A DNA stretch of 64,000 nt from an uncultured Treponema sp. (GCA_900317625.1 ONHK01000005.1:1-64000); one strand, 5' to 3'; positions 7,536-15,783 are shown, counted from the stretch's first letter. Numbers and translations: made by a program. Notes: generated by a model not told the origin, from the sequence alone.

Positions 7536-7820
7536 TTATTTAGCTGCTTCTGAAGCAAAAGTAACATTATAAAGCTTTGTCATGCGTGACTTTTTGCGAG
7601 AAACAGCGTTTCTTGTAAGAACGCCCTTGCTGCGTGCACTGTCAAGTTCGCTAACAAGTGTTCTAAGTCTAGACTGAGCAAGCGCCTGATCTTTAGCGTG
7701 TACAGCTTCTACAAACTGTCTTGCGTATGTCTTACAAGAGCTTTTAATAGCCTTGTTATGAAGTCTTCTAACTTCACTCTGTGCGTGACGTTTCTCTGCA
7801 GATGTTTTTTTAGTTGCCAA
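7536..7820 (-). CDS. rpsT: 30S ribosomal protein S20, UUG start
   Basis: A 94-residue basic, helical protein: ATKKTSAEKRHAQSEVRRLHNKAIKSSCKTYARQF, ending in LTRNAVSRKKSRMTKLYNV. This is canonical S20, which binds 16S rRNA early in 30S assembly. The initiation codon is TTG at 7818-7820, read from the fact that A-T-K-K follows it and GGGGG lies six bases upstream; no ATG fits. E. coli rpsT also starts with UUG, where the weak codon serves autogenous control. It has a good promoter and a terminator of its own. Confidence 0.96.
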   Translation of the reverse strand: MATKKTSAEKRHAQSEVRRLHNKAIKSSCKTYARQFVEAVHAKDQALAQSRLRTLVSELDSARSKGVLTRNAVSRKKSRMTKLYNVTFASEAAK

Positions 7821-7853
7821 AGGGAACCCCCAAATTAAGTTAACTTGACAAAT

Positions 7854-7882
7854 ATATTAATAAATGGCTTTTATTTGGTCAA
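7854..7882 (-). promoter_or_regulatory. Promoter of rpsT
   Basis: On the minus strand TTGACC (7877-7882), 17-base spacer, TAATAT (7854-7859). It is back to back with the promoter of the zinc-ribbon gene. Confidence 0.75.
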
Positions 7883-7910
7883 TAGATAAAAAATTAAGAA
7901 TCACAACTAA

Positions 7911-7939
7911 TTGACTAATAACACACTTTTCAATAATAT
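7911..7939 (+). promoter_or_regulatory. Promoter of the zinc-ribbon gene
   Basis: TTGACT (7911-7916), 17-base spacer, TAATAT (7934-7939), followed 38 bases later by an ATG with a GGAGG ribosome site. Confidence 0.75.
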
Positions 7940-7977
7940 ATTTTGCAATACGTATTATTTTTTTATGGAGGAACCCC

Positions 7978-8151
7978 ATGGCTGGAGCAAGTAAAAACTC
8001 CCGTACTACAGTTGCAACACAGAAATTCATTTGTCCTGATTGCGGTGGCGAAATTGTTATGAAGACTTTGTACGAAGGTGGAAGACTTAAGAATATTGCT
8101 GAATGCTCAAAATGCAAACGCACAGAACGTCGTCCAAAGGATTTCAAATAA
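7978..8151 (+). CDS. Small basic zinc-ribbon protein
   Basis: A 57-residue protein that starts MAGASKNSRTTVATQKF and carries two cysteine pairs, CPDC (residues 19-22) and CSKC (43-46), separated by a short basic linker; it ends RTERRPKDFK. The spacing is that of a single four-cysteine zinc ribbon. Strong support for a real gene comes from TATGGAGGAACCCC just before the ATG, a consensus promoter and a perfect terminator. It lies among ribosomal protein genes and is basic, so a role at the ribosome or in RNA binding is possible. It does not match L32, L33 or L36 in sequence. Function not known to me. Confidence 0.85.
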   Translation: MAGASKNSRTTVATQKFICPDCGGEIVMKTLYEGGRLKNIAECSKCKRTERRPKDFK

Positions 8152-8171
8152 TCCTTGATTCATACCAATAG

Positions 8172-8206
8172 AAAAGGACTGGTTTTTGCCAGTCCTTTTT
8201 TGTTTT
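8172..8206 (+). terminator. Terminator after the zinc-ribbon gene
   Basis: AAAAGGACTGG (8172-8182), loop TTTTTG, CCAGTCCTTTT (8189-8199), then more T. It lies between convergent genes and could also serve the acyltransferase on the other strand, though the T-run there is shorter. Confidence 0.88.
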
Positions 8207-8211
8207 TGCAG

Positions 8212-8973
8212 CTACATTCTGTCTGTAGGAATTTTTCGCCATTCTTCAAGCTGTTTCTGAATAAGGGAACGGCTTTCTTCAAGAATCTTTACTTCTTCTT
8301 CTTTTGTTTTTGGCGAATCAAAAACTTTCAGGACTTTTACACGGTAACAACCATTCTGAAGGTTGCTCATGATATTACGCATATCGCGGATTTGATAACC
8401 GCCGTCCAAAGCACAACAAGCAACAGGAAGTTTTGTAGCTTCATTCAGTTTTCTAAAACCAGCCGAATAAAATTTTCCTACATTGCCATTTTTTGTGCGA
8501 GTTCCCTCCGGAAAAAGAATCGGAATCTGATTATTTGCCAGAACCTGCTTTCCAAAATCATCAATTACTTTCATTGCAATCATCGGGCTTCCTTTCCTTG
8601 GAACCATACAATGTTTTTGGGCACGCAGCATTTCTGAAACAAGAGGAATATGTCTTGAAAGATTATCTTTTGCAACAAAACGCAATTCCTTGTCACGAAG
8701 AAAATTCATATAGCAAGGAATATCTATCAAACTCTGATGATTTGAAATTATAATATACTGTTCGGGAAGAAGTTTTTTAGAATCATTATATCCAAAAAAA
8801 TGAAAATGCCTGTATGTGTTCAAGATTGAGAAAACCCGAGGAGCCAATCTTTTTACAATATATTCAGAAATTTTCCGGCTCCATCTTAGACTGACCGGAT
8901 AAGCAATGATATTCAATATTGCGGCTGGAATTACAGCTGTCAGAAGGCAGCACAAGGTTAAAAAACTATACAA
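8212..8973 (-). CDS. plsC: PlsC-type 1-acyl-sn-glycerol-3-phosphate acyltransferase
   Basis: A membrane-associated acyltransferase that should add the second acyl chain to lysophosphatidate in phospholipid synthesis. The ~253-residue protein has a hydrophobic N-terminus (residues ~1-30) and the PlsC blocks in order: SNHQSLIDIP (the HX4D catalytic pair), RFVAKDNLSRHIPLV, and FPEGTRTKNG (acyl-acceptor binding), then a block III PVACCAL. There is no ATG near the N-terminus. I chose TTG at 8971-8973 because GGAG lies six bases upstream; a TTG four codons earlier has no site. It faces the zinc-ribbon gene. Confidence 0.9.
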   Translation of the reverse strand: MYSFLTLCCLLTAVIPAAILNIIAYPVSLRWSRKISEYIVKRLAPRVFSILNTYRHFHFFGYNDSKKLLPEQYIIISNHQSLIDIPCYMNFLRDKELRFVAKDNLSRHIPLVSEMLRAQKHCMVPRKGSPMIAMKVIDDFGKQVLANNQIPILFPEGTRTKNGNVGKFYSAGFRKLNEATKLPVACCALDGGYQIRDMRNIMSNLQNGCYRVKVLKVFDSPKTKEEEVKILEESRSLIQKQLEEWRKIPTDRM

Positions 8974-9027
8974 AATCGGCTCCAAAAAACTGTGATATTT
9001 TTATTTTATATACAAAAAATTCATCTG

Positions 9028-11490
9028 TCAATTAAAGATAAAAGAAGATAATGAGTCGCATATTTTTTCAAGGTTTTCATAAAGCCTTTTGCACTGCGGA
9101 ACATTTGCCAAGAATATTGAACCGTATTTTTTTTCATAGATACGGCGGTCAAGAACAACAACAGCACCCTTATCGGAACTGCGGCGCATAAGCCTTCCTA
9201 TTCCCTGGCGGAATTTTATCACTGCTTCAGGAACGCTTAGCTCCATAAAAGAATTTCCGCCTCTTTTCTGGATTGCTTCCGCACGGGCTGTAAAAACCGG
9301 ATCATTAGGAACTGTGAATGGAAGTTTTACAATTATCACCTGGGAAAGCGATTCTCCAGGAACATCAACACCTTGCCAGAATGAATCCGTTGCAAACAGT
9401 ACACTTTTTATGTCTTTTTTAAAATTATCCAGAAGCCGGCCGTTATCATCATCACCTTGCTTATAAATCGCACCGCCAAAACCTTTTAAATACCTTACCG
9501 CAGAATTAAAGCAACTTCTAAGAGATTCATAAGATGTAAAAAGCACAAGCGTTCTTCCGTCTGCGGCATTTATAAGACGAACAACAGCAGCTTCAATCCA
9601 AGCCTGAAAATTTATGTCATCTGGAAATGGAGCATCTTTTGGAACCGCAAAAAGCATATTTTTTTCATATGGAAAAGGAGACGGAAATTCCCCGAACGCA
9701 ACCCTATCTTTTTCCGCAAAAGAAACTCCCGAACGCCGCAGCCAGTAACCAAAATCGCGTCCGGTTTTCAATGTCGCAGAAGTGCAGATAACTGTTTCCA
9801 TCGGCTCATAAACGCCTTCGTTCATCATTGGCGCAATATCCAGCGGAGTTTCATTTAAAATCACATAAGAAGAATTTCCTTCACCACCGGCAAACTCTTT
9901 TGAAAGATTGCGTCTTGTAATCCAAAAAACTTTGTCATGTTTTTCATCCCAGACAGAAAAATCTCTAAGAACAATCGAAGAATCTTCCATGCGGCGCAAA
10001 AGAACTTTTGTTTCAAAATAAGCCGGTACAGAACGGTCATCCTCATCAACGCCTTCCATAACATCCCGGCAAAGCCCTACAAATTCATCAATGCTTTTTG
10101 CCAAGGTTGAACAGAGCGAAATCAACGCGCCGAACTTACGAGAATTTCCATCAAAAAGGCGGAGCGTATAATCCTCGGACAGAAGATCCAAGGCCGCAGT
10201 TTCCATATTGATAATGTCATTTTTTATTTTTTCGACTTTTTCGTAGGCAAAAGCGGCTTTTTCCTCATTGCTTGAAAGAATTGCGATTGTACACAAATAT
10301 CCTGCTTCAGAATTTTTTCTTCTGCGGTAAAGCTGATTCAACTGCTTCAACAATTTAAAACGATTAAAATTCTCGCTGAAAAAACTTGTTGCGGCGGATT
10401 CAATTCCGTGAGCCTCATCAAAAATAACACGTCTAAATGGCGGAAGAACCGCAACATCATCGTAACCAGCTCCGTGCATGCGTGATTCAATGTCCGCAAA
10501 AAGCAGATGGTGATTTACAACAATAATATTTGCACCGGAAGCCTCTTTCCGCATTTTCATAACAAAACATTCAGAATGAAACGGACAGCGAAGCCCCATG
10601 CAAGCGTCGCTTTCTGAATTAATACGAGTCCAGATTGATTCCGGCGGCAAAAAACTTATATCGCTTTTGCTTCCTGTGGAAGTAACTGAAATCCATTCCG
10701 AAAGCTTATCAAAAATTTCTGTGTCATCGCCAAAAAGTTCCCGCTGAGCAGAAGCATCGGCAAATCGTCTGCGGCATACAAAATTCTGACGTCCTTTCAT
10801 AAGAACAAATTTTATATTTGAACCGATTATTTTTTGCGCAGCCGGCAAATCCTTTTCACAAAGCTGCTGCTGCAAATTTATTGTTCCTGTAGAAATAACA
10901 ATTCGTTCCTGATTTTTTAATGACCACAAAATCGCAGGAATCAAATACGCATAGGATTTTCCAACACCAGTTCCTGCCTCAAAAACCCCGATTGATTTTT
11001 TGTTGAACGCCTCAGCAATTTTTCTTAAAAGCTGAATCTGAACCGGTCGCTCCTCAAAATCATCAGAAGAAGCAGCCAGCGGTCCGCCGTTAGAAATATA
11101 ATTTCCGGCTTCCTCAACATCAAGATAAGAAACTGTTTTTTGAACAACAGGTTTTACAACAACATAAATTTCAGAACATTCATTGTTGATTATATAAAAG
11201 CCCTGCGTATTTTCAGAGGCAACAGACGCAACGTTTATATCCGCATCAGATGGAACAAGATTTCCAGAAGGATGATTGTGAATCAGCACATGCCCTTTTC
11301 TTGCTTCCGCAAAATTTACAGGAACAGAATGAGAATTGCCTTTTGCAGCCGCAACAACAGAATCAACTACGCCTTTTTCATTTATTTTTCCGGCAAAAAA
11401 AACTTCATTTCCATCTGCATCTTTTATTGAAGATTTTATCTGCGCAACGACTTCTTCTGTAAAATAATCCTGAATATTTTTATGTTCCAT
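9028..11490 (-). CDS. DinG/XPD-type Fe-S helicase with N-terminal JAMM (RadC-like) domain
   Basis: An 820-residue two-part protein. Residues ~20-115 are a JAB1/MPN domain of RadC type with a complete JAMM set: E29, then HNHPSGNLVPSDAD giving H71, H73, S81 and D84. Residues ~140-820 are a superfamily-2 DNA helicase: Walker A EAGTGVGKS (171-179), DEAH (358-361), and motif VI QGIGRLMRR. Cysteines C239, C297, C302 and C308 fit the Fe-S cluster of DinG/XPD enzymes, which unwind 5'-3' and resolve forked or RNA-containing DNA. Firmicute DinG often carries an N-terminal 3'-5' exonuclease instead. The JAMM domain may be a metallopeptidase or a DNA-binding relic. The ATG at 11490 is chosen because the frame above it runs into the tRNA terminator. 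Confidence 0.92.
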   Translation of the reverse strand: MEHKNIQDYFTEEVVAQIKSSIKDADGNEVFFAGKINEKGVVDSVVAAAKGNSHSVPVNFAEARKGHVLIHNHPSGNLVPSDADINVASVASENTQGFYIINNECSEIYVVVKPVVQKTVSYLDVEEAGNYISNGGPLAASSDDFEERPVQIQLLRKIAEAFNKKSIGVFEAGTGVGKSYAYLIPAILWSLKNQERIVISTGTINLQQQLCEKDLPAAQKIIGSNIKFVLMKGRQNFVCRRRFADASAQRELFGDDTEIFDKLSEWISVTSTGSKSDISFLPPESIWTRINSESDACMGLRCPFHSECFVMKMRKEASGANIIVVNHHLLFADIESRMHGAGYDDVAVLPPFRRVIFDEAHGIESAATSFFSENFNRFKLLKQLNQLYRRRKNSEAGYLCTIAILSSNEEKAAFAYEKVEKIKNDIINMETAALDLLSEDYTLRLFDGNSRKFGALISLCSTLAKSIDEFVGLCRDVMEGVDEDDRSVPAYFETKVLLRRMEDSSIVLRDFSVWDEKHDKVFWITRRNLSKEFAGGEGNSSYVILNETPLDIAPMMNEGVYEPMETVICTSATLKTGRDFGYWLRRSGVSFAEKDRVAFGEFPSPFPYEKNMLFAVPKDAPFPDDINFQAWIEAAVVRLINAADGRTLVLFTSYESLRSCFNSAVRYLKGFGGAIYKQGDDDNGRLLDNFKKDIKSVLFATDSFWQGVDVPGESLSQVIIVKLPFTVPNDPVFTARAEAIQKRGGNSFMELSVPEAVIKFRQGIGRLMRRSSDKGAVVVLDRRIYEKKYGSIFLANVPQCKRLYENLEKICDSLSSFIFN

Positions 11491-11511
11491 AATTTTTGGA
11501 TTTTTTAGAAT

Positions 11512-11538
11512 AAAAAAGCCGAACATTTGTTCGGCTTT
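11512..11538 (-). terminator. Terminator of tRNA-Glu
   Basis: AAAGCCGAACA (11515-11525) pairs with TGTTCGGCTTT (11528-11538) around a TT loop. On the minus strand it starts four bases after the tRNA and ends in TTTTTT. Confidence 0.88.
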
Positions 11539-11541
11539 CTA

Positions 11542-11613
11542 CATCTCCTAGCAGAATTGAACTGCTGTTGTCGGGATGAAAACCCGATGTCCTAACCACT
11601 AGACGAAGGAGAC
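11542..11613 (-). tRNA. tRNA-Glu (UUC)
   Basis: The minus strand folds as a 72-base cloverleaf. The acceptor arms are GTCTCCT and AGGAGAT (first pair G-U), followed by a G discriminator. The anticodon stem TCGGG/CCCGA holds the loop TTTTCAT, anticodon TTC. The T-loop is TTCAATT. CCA is not encoded. It has its own promoter and terminator. Confidence 0.97.
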
Positions 11614-11633
11614 ATACATCAATTTGTTTTTAT

Positions 11634-11662
11634 ACTTTATCAAAATCTTATAATTATGTCAA
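11634..11662 (-). promoter_or_regulatory. Promoter of tRNA-Glu
   Basis: On the minus strand a perfect TTGACA (11657-11662), 17-base spacer, TAAAGT (11634-11639), about 20 bases before the mature tRNA. Confidence 0.75.
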
Positions 11663-11704
11663 ATAAAAATAAGCGATATTTCAAAAAAATATATTTTCTG
11701 CCAT

Positions 11705-12973
11705 TTACATTTTCATATCGAATTTTTCAATCAGTTTTGAATGCAAAGAATCCAATCCGGGATCTTCAAGTCCGAGCTTTTCTGCTGCAACCGCATCATT
11801 CATCGCCTTTTCAAATTCGCCAAGTTCAAAATAAGAAACGGCCCGCCTATAAAACGCATGGCTTTGGATTCCGTTTATCTCCAGCGAAGTTGTAAACCAT
11901 TTTACAGCTCCGTTGTAATCTTTTTTTATTGAAAGCACAATTCCAACATAATAAGCAGAGCGGAAAGATTTTTCATCAAATTCAAAGGACTGCTTGAAAT
12001 CCAAAAGCGCATTCTCAAAATCATTCTGAGCAAAATATGCCATCCCACGGTGTTTTAAAATCACTGAAAGCACAATGTTGTTCGGAGTCGGTTTTGAATC
12101 AATAATCTGAGTGTAAATAATTATTGCATTTTTTAGGTCGCCGGAGTTATGCGCGTGAATCGCCTGAAGAAGCATATCATCAATCGTGCCACGGACATAA
12201 GGATTTATGCGTTCAAGATTCTTTTCTTTTTCAGAAGGTTTTTCACCGTCAACAGTTATAAGATCATCTGCTTTTTCATAAAAAGACTGACGACGCTGAA
12301 TCATTTCGTTCTGAAGTTTTTTCTGATAATCACGGATTTCCTGAAAAATAATATCCGCAAGGCTCAAGGAAGCATTCATTGATGCAAGCTTTCGCTTTAA
12401 CGGCATATCAAAAGGAGTAAATTCGGTTTTATATATAAGCTCGTGCTCAACTTCCGCCCAGGCGTCCTGAAGAATTGTACGGATTTGAATTTCGCACACA
12501 AGTTCCTCCGGTAGCAAAATATCATCCGGCAAGGAATTCGGCTTGCAGTCATCCGGAACAGAAACAAGAACATGAACTGACTCATAACCGAATTCTTTAT
12601 AACTCTGCGACGCGCCTTTTATCTCAACTTCCCTAACCTGAAACATTGATTTTATTTGTTCCTGAACATCAGTAATATCCTCAAGGAAAGTGCAAATAAT
12701 GCGGATTCCCATCATATCTGTAAGACAAACAAGTTTTTCAGATGCAACAGCTTCTTCCGGATGTTGACGTAAAACTTTTTTGTAATATGAATTAAAACTT
12801 TTTATCCGTGATTTATATGTCGGCTGGGATGTCAATTTTATTTTTTCCTGAAGCCGTTCCTTTATATTTTCCATAATTGTCTGAAAAACAGGCGTATAAC
12901 GTGAATATATTTCGCGGATTTTGTTTTTTGCAGGGATTTTTTTGTACAAATTATCAGTAATATTTTCGCTCAT
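11705..12973 (-). CDS. RelA/SpoT-type (p)ppGpp synthetase domain protein with C-terminal TPRs
   Basis: A 422-residue soluble protein. Residues ~35-185 are a RelA/SpoT nucleotidyltransferase domain with the synthetase motifs in place: SRIKSFNS (R56, K58, S62), TDMMGIRI (D86, R91), GYESVHV (Y130, H134) and EIQIRTILQDAWAEVEHELIYK (E161, Q163, R165, H177). A helical linker follows, and residues ~270-415 hold about four TPRs. No HD hydrolase domain, TGS or ACT is present, so it is like a small alarmone synthetase extended by a protein-binding tail. Usually these transfer pyrophosphate from ATP to GDP or GTP. The ATG at 12973 is preferred over one 12 codons upstream; neither has a clear ribosome site. 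Confidence 0.87.
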   Translation of the reverse strand: MSENITDNLYKKIPAKNKIREIYSRYTPVFQTIMENIKERLQEKIKLTSQPTYKSRIKSFNSYYKKVLRQHPEEAVASEKLVCLTDMMGIRIICTFLEDITDVQEQIKSMFQVREVEIKGASQSYKEFGYESVHVLVSVPDDCKPNSLPDDILLPEELVCEIQIRTILQDAWAEVEHELIYKTEFTPFDMPLKRKLASMNASLSLADIIFQEIRDYQKKLQNEMIQRRQSFYEKADDLITVDGEKPSEKEKNLERINPYVRGTIDDMLLQAIHAHNSGDLKNAIIIYTQIIDSKPTPNNIVLSVILKHRGMAYFAQNDFENALLDFKQSFEFDEKSFRSAYYVGIVLSIKKDYNGAVKWFTTSLEINGIQSHAFYRRAVSYFELGEFEKAMNDAVAAEKLGLEDPGLDSLHSKLIEKFDMKM

Positions 12974-13011
12974 ACGTTGTATTGTAAAGCACAATAACGA
13001 TTTTAACAAAT

Positions 13012-13038
13012 AAAAAAGCCCCTTCCTTTGGAAGGGGC
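13012..13038 (-). terminator. Terminator of flaA
   Basis: GCCCCTTCC (13018-13026) and GGAAGGGGC (13030-13038) form a perfect 9-bp stem with a 3-base loop. On the minus strand TTTTTT follows. It ends the flaA transcript about 25 bases after the stop codon. Confidence 0.92.
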
Positions 13039-13063
13039 GAAATTAACAACTTGCTAGCTAAAA

Positions 13064-14155
13064 TTATTTAGCATCAGCAGAAGAACCTGTTCCTGTTGAC
13101 TGAGCATTAGAGTTTGAATCTTCGCTCAAGCTAGAAGAGAAACGATCTTCTGTAGCCTGCTTTGATCTTTCAAGGAAGCGGTTAACCTGCTTGTTACCAA
13201 AACGGCTCATTTCATCTGCCTGGCGAGCAGCTTCTTTCTTGTTGATGATTCCCCAAAGGTCTTCATCAGCAATATCGCGGTCAGAAGTAAGAAGAGCTTT
13301 ATCGTAAATGATAGAAACATCTTTGAAATATCCGATAAAATCGCCACCAATATGGTTTGCATCGCGAGTAATCTGGAAACCTGTGAATTTTACGAATGGA
13401 AGTCCACGTGGATAGATTGGATATACACGGATTTCGCGGTTACGGATTTCTGTAATGTACTGTGGATTGTTCCATGTCAATTCACGCCAACCATCAAATC
13501 CCAAATAACCCATAAAGTAGCGGCGCTCAATGTTATCATTGTCCTTAAGAAGAACATAAAGTCCCTCCGGATAGTTCATACCCATTGTAGTAACTTTGAT
13601 AGATTTGATTGTGCCGACATTTTTTACAACACCGAAATCTTCTTCAAAAAGTGTTTTTCCAGATGCTTTTTCTTCATCTGTAGGTTCCTGGCGAACACCA
13701 TTTTCATCTGCAGAAGAAAGTGGTTCATAAGCAGGAATCTCGAACGGTGGGCGGATATATGCATAAGCATTTGAATTCCAGTCAGGGAAAACAATTCGTA
13801 CACCCATAACCTCGCTGCCAGCGAAAGGAACCTGTGCGCTATCCTTTACTGGAGCTGCAACTACTTTAGAAAGTCCAAGACTCTGTACTGTGCGTGCTGA
13901 AGAATTCAAACTAACTTCCCATTCAGGAAGTGCAAGTGAAGTTTTCATAAGATCCTTCTGATCTACAGTAAAAGTTGCACCAGCAGAAGTAGAGAAATCC
14001 ATTACTGTGCGGCTGTTCTGTGTCGGGTTTCCATTTTCATCTGAAACACAGTCAGCAGACAACTTTGTAAAATCGATGAGAGTGCTTTCCTCTGCAAAAG
14101 CACTAGCACCTGCAAGCAGCATAGCAACTGCCAAAATTGAAAAAGTCCTCTTCAT
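13064..14155 (-). CDS. flaA: Flagellar filament outer layer (sheath) protein FlaA
   Basis: A 363-residue exported protein that coats the FlaB core of spirochaete periplasmic flagella. The signal peptide is clear (MKRTFSILAVAMLLAGASAFAEE, cleavage after AFA). The mature protein has the FlaA beta-sandwich segments: GVRIVFPDWNSNAYAYIRPPFEIPAY, VGTIKSIKVTTMGMNYPEGLYVLLKDN, GYLGFDGWRELTWNNPQYI and RGLPFVKFTGFQITRDANHIGGDF. The last ~60 residues are Ser/Asn/Thr-rich and low in structure. Unlike FlaB it is exported by Sec, consistent with the signal peptide. It has AGGAGC at the start, a consensus promoter and a strong terminator, so it is probably an abundant single-gene transcript. Confidence 0.96.
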   Translation of the reverse strand: MKRTFSILAVAMLLAGASAFAEESTLIDFTKLSADCVSDENGNPTQNSRTVMDFSTSAGATFTVDQKDLMKTSLALPEWEVSLNSSARTVQSLGLSKVVAAPVKDSAQVPFAGSEVMGVRIVFPDWNSNAYAYIRPPFEIPAYEPLSSADENGVRQEPTDEEKASGKTLFEEDFGVVKNVGTIKSIKVTTMGMNYPEGLYVLLKDNDNIERRYFMGYLGFDGWRELTWNNPQYITEIRNREIRVYPIYPRGLPFVKFTGFQITRDANHIGGDFIGYFKDVSIIYDKALLTSDRDIADEDLWGIINKKEAARQADEMSRFGNKQVNRFLERSKQATEDRFSSSLSEDSNSNAQSTGTGSSADAK

Positions 14156-14199
14156 AAGAAGCTCCTTTTAATAATTCGATGTAGCCTTGTATAAACAGT

Positions 14200-14228
14200 A
14201 TTATCTTCCAAGAGATTCATTTTGTCAA
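14200..14228 (-). promoter_or_regulatory. Strong sigma-70-type promoter of flaA
   Basis: On the minus strand a perfect TTGACA (14223-14228), 17-base spacer, GATAAT (14200-14205), with about 40 bases of leader. It resembles the housekeeping type rather than a sigma-28 flagellar promoter. Confidence 0.8.
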
Positions 14229-14266
14229 CGCAAAAAGCAAAATCAAATTATCTATTTTTATATAAA

Positions 14267-14725
14267 TCAGTCACCGAAAGGAGTTGTTCCATCGATGAAA
14301 ATTTCCACTTTTCGTATATTTGGAAAATTCCGTGTTATATTTGTCTTGAAAAGTTCAATCTGAGACTTAAAATCTGTGTCAAAAGCGTTTGCCTGAAGCA
14401 ATTCCTTTGAAAGATTTACATACAATGTGTCATTTTTTTTGGAACAGCTCAAAACTTTTGTTCCTTTCTGAAAAATTCCTTTACAATGTTCAGAGATTGG
14501 TCCCAAAAGCAGCTCATTTATGTAATAATGATATTTTCCCTGCGGAGGATTTACAGGTTCATATCTTGTCTCAAGCCGGAATTTTTCTGAATCAGAAGCC
14601 TGAAAAATGAATGTCCTGCGGATTCCTGGAAATTTCACAATCCAAATCATAAGAGAGACAAAAAAATAAAGAAAAATAAACGCAAGAATAAAATATGAAG
14701 ATTTTTCTAATTTTGGAATTTTCAT
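14267..14725 (-). CDS. GerMN-domain membrane protein
   Basis: A 152-residue protein with one N-terminal transmembrane helix (residues ~10-32, YFILAFIFLYFFVSLMIWIV) and a periplasmic GerMN domain: YYINELLLGPISEHCKGIFQKGTKVLSCSKKNDTLYVNLSKELL, then IELFKTNITRNFPNIRKVEIFIDGTTPFG. GerMN domains accompany cell-wall remodelling enzymes in many bacteria, named from the spore germination protein GerM. Its ATG overlaps the stop of the wall amidase gene in an ATGA, so the two are translationally coupled, which supports a shared role in peptidoglycan turnover. No lipobox is present. Confidence 0.85.
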   Translation of the reverse strand: MKIPKLEKSSYFILAFIFLYFFVSLMIWIVKFPGIRRTFIFQASDSEKFRLETRYEPVNPPQGKYHYYINELLLGPISEHCKGIFQKGTKVLSCSKKNDTLYVNLSKELLQANAFDTDFKSQIELFKTNITRNFPNIRKVEIFIDGTTPFGD

Positions 14726-15780
14726 TTTGTGGATATAAAACCTCTGGATCTTTCAAAGTGTGTAACAAATGCACTGATTCCATTATAAATTCCTAACGCG
14801 GTTTTTTGCAAGTAAGGTTCGCTATTTAAATTCAAAGCTTCCTTTTCGTTTGTCACAAATCCTACTTCAATAAGAACGCTAGGCATATTTGCATTCCGAA
14901 CGACAAACCATTCTTCAGCCTTTATTCCACGGGCTTTTGAAAGATTTCCAATCTGTGCGCTGAGTCCATCCATTATAAATTTTGCAATAAGAATGCTTTC
15001 TGTAGTGTACTCTTCTTCCATCATTGAATTCAGGATAGGAAAAAGAGATTTGTCTCCTTCTGCGGCAGATTTATCAATAACTGTGCGTCTGTAGCCCGGC
15101 GAAAGGTACCAGACTTCATATCCGCTGGAAGATTTGTTCAGCGAAGCATTCGCATGGATTGAAACGTAAAGAATCGCTTCTTTTGGCGCGAGTTTTACGC
15201 TGTTTGCAATATCCGTCCGTTCACTAAGCTGAGGAAAAGTATCTCCGTAACGAGTCATTATAATCTGTTTTTCTGGATAGGCGGCCTTTAGTTTTGAATA
15301 AAGCATTTTTCCAATTGAAAGGACAACATCTTTTTCCTGAACCTTTATTGTTTTTCCATTGACTTTGAATGTTCCCGAAGCGCCTGGATCTTTTCCTCCA
15401 TGACCTGGATCTATCAGGATTGCACCGATTTTAAATCCGTCCGCACTGCTTGTTGACTTGAAATATTCATCCGCAGAGGAAATAAATTCTTCTGTAACGT
15501 AAAGTTTTCCGTCTTTTAAAACTGGAGCATCGGTAATTATAAGGGCGGAACTATCCAGCATGCAAAGAGGATTTTCAGCTTGAAAAGATATTTGATGTCC
15601 GTTTTTTTCTATTATTCCAGAAGAGGAAAATGTGTCCCAATAAAGCGTCATTCCGGCTTCCTGGGCTTTTTCATTAAGAAGATATTCTTCTGAAAAAAGC
15701 GAAACTGAAAAATTTGAAATGCAAAAAACTGCAAGAAAAACGAGAAAATATTTAATTTTAACAAAAAATTCTTTTTCCAT
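14722..15780 (-). CDS. N-acetylmuramoyl-L-alanine amidase (Amidase_3)
   Basis: A 352-residue exported zinc amidase that should cut the bond between MurNAc and the peptide stem in the periplasm. An N-terminal signal peptide (IKYFLVFLAVFCISNFSVSLFS) is followed by ~90 residues with no clear fold, then the catalytic domain from residue ~120: ILIDPGHGGKDPGA (first zinc His), VQEKDVVLSIGKML (Glu ligand), YVSIHANAS (second His) and VLIEVGFVTNEKEA (catalytic Glu). All key residues are present. It starts three bases after the ATP-grasp gene and overlaps the GerMN gene, so it is part of the same operon. I recall a similar amidase near flaA in T. pallidum (not checked). Confidence 0.93.
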   Translation of the reverse strand: MEKEFFVKIKYFLVFLAVFCISNFSVSLFSEEYLLNEKAQEAGMTLYWDTFSSSGIIEKNGHQISFQAENPLCMLDSSALIITDAPVLKDGKLYVTEEFISSADEYFKSTSSADGFKIGAILIDPGHGGKDPGASGTFKVNGKTIKVQEKDVVLSIGKMLYSKLKAAYPEKQIIMTRYGDTFPQLSERTDIANSVKLAPKEAILYVSIHANASLNKSSSGYEVWYLSPGYRRTVIDKSAAEGDKSLFPILNSMMEEEYTTESILIAKFIMDGLSAQIGNLSKARGIKAEEWFVVRNANMPSVLIEVGFVTNEKEALNLNSEPYLQKTALGIYNGISAFVTHFERSRGFISTK

Positions 15781-15783
15781 ATT

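Noticed and set aside
7978-8151. Annotation as ribosomal protein L33 (rpmG)
   Set aside because: The cysteine spacing is similar but the sequence does not match L33; left as an unknown zinc-ribbon protein.
13352-13774. 140-residue plus-strand frame inside flaA
   Set aside because: Antisense to a highly conserved gene and cysteine-rich without pattern; codon-structure artefact.
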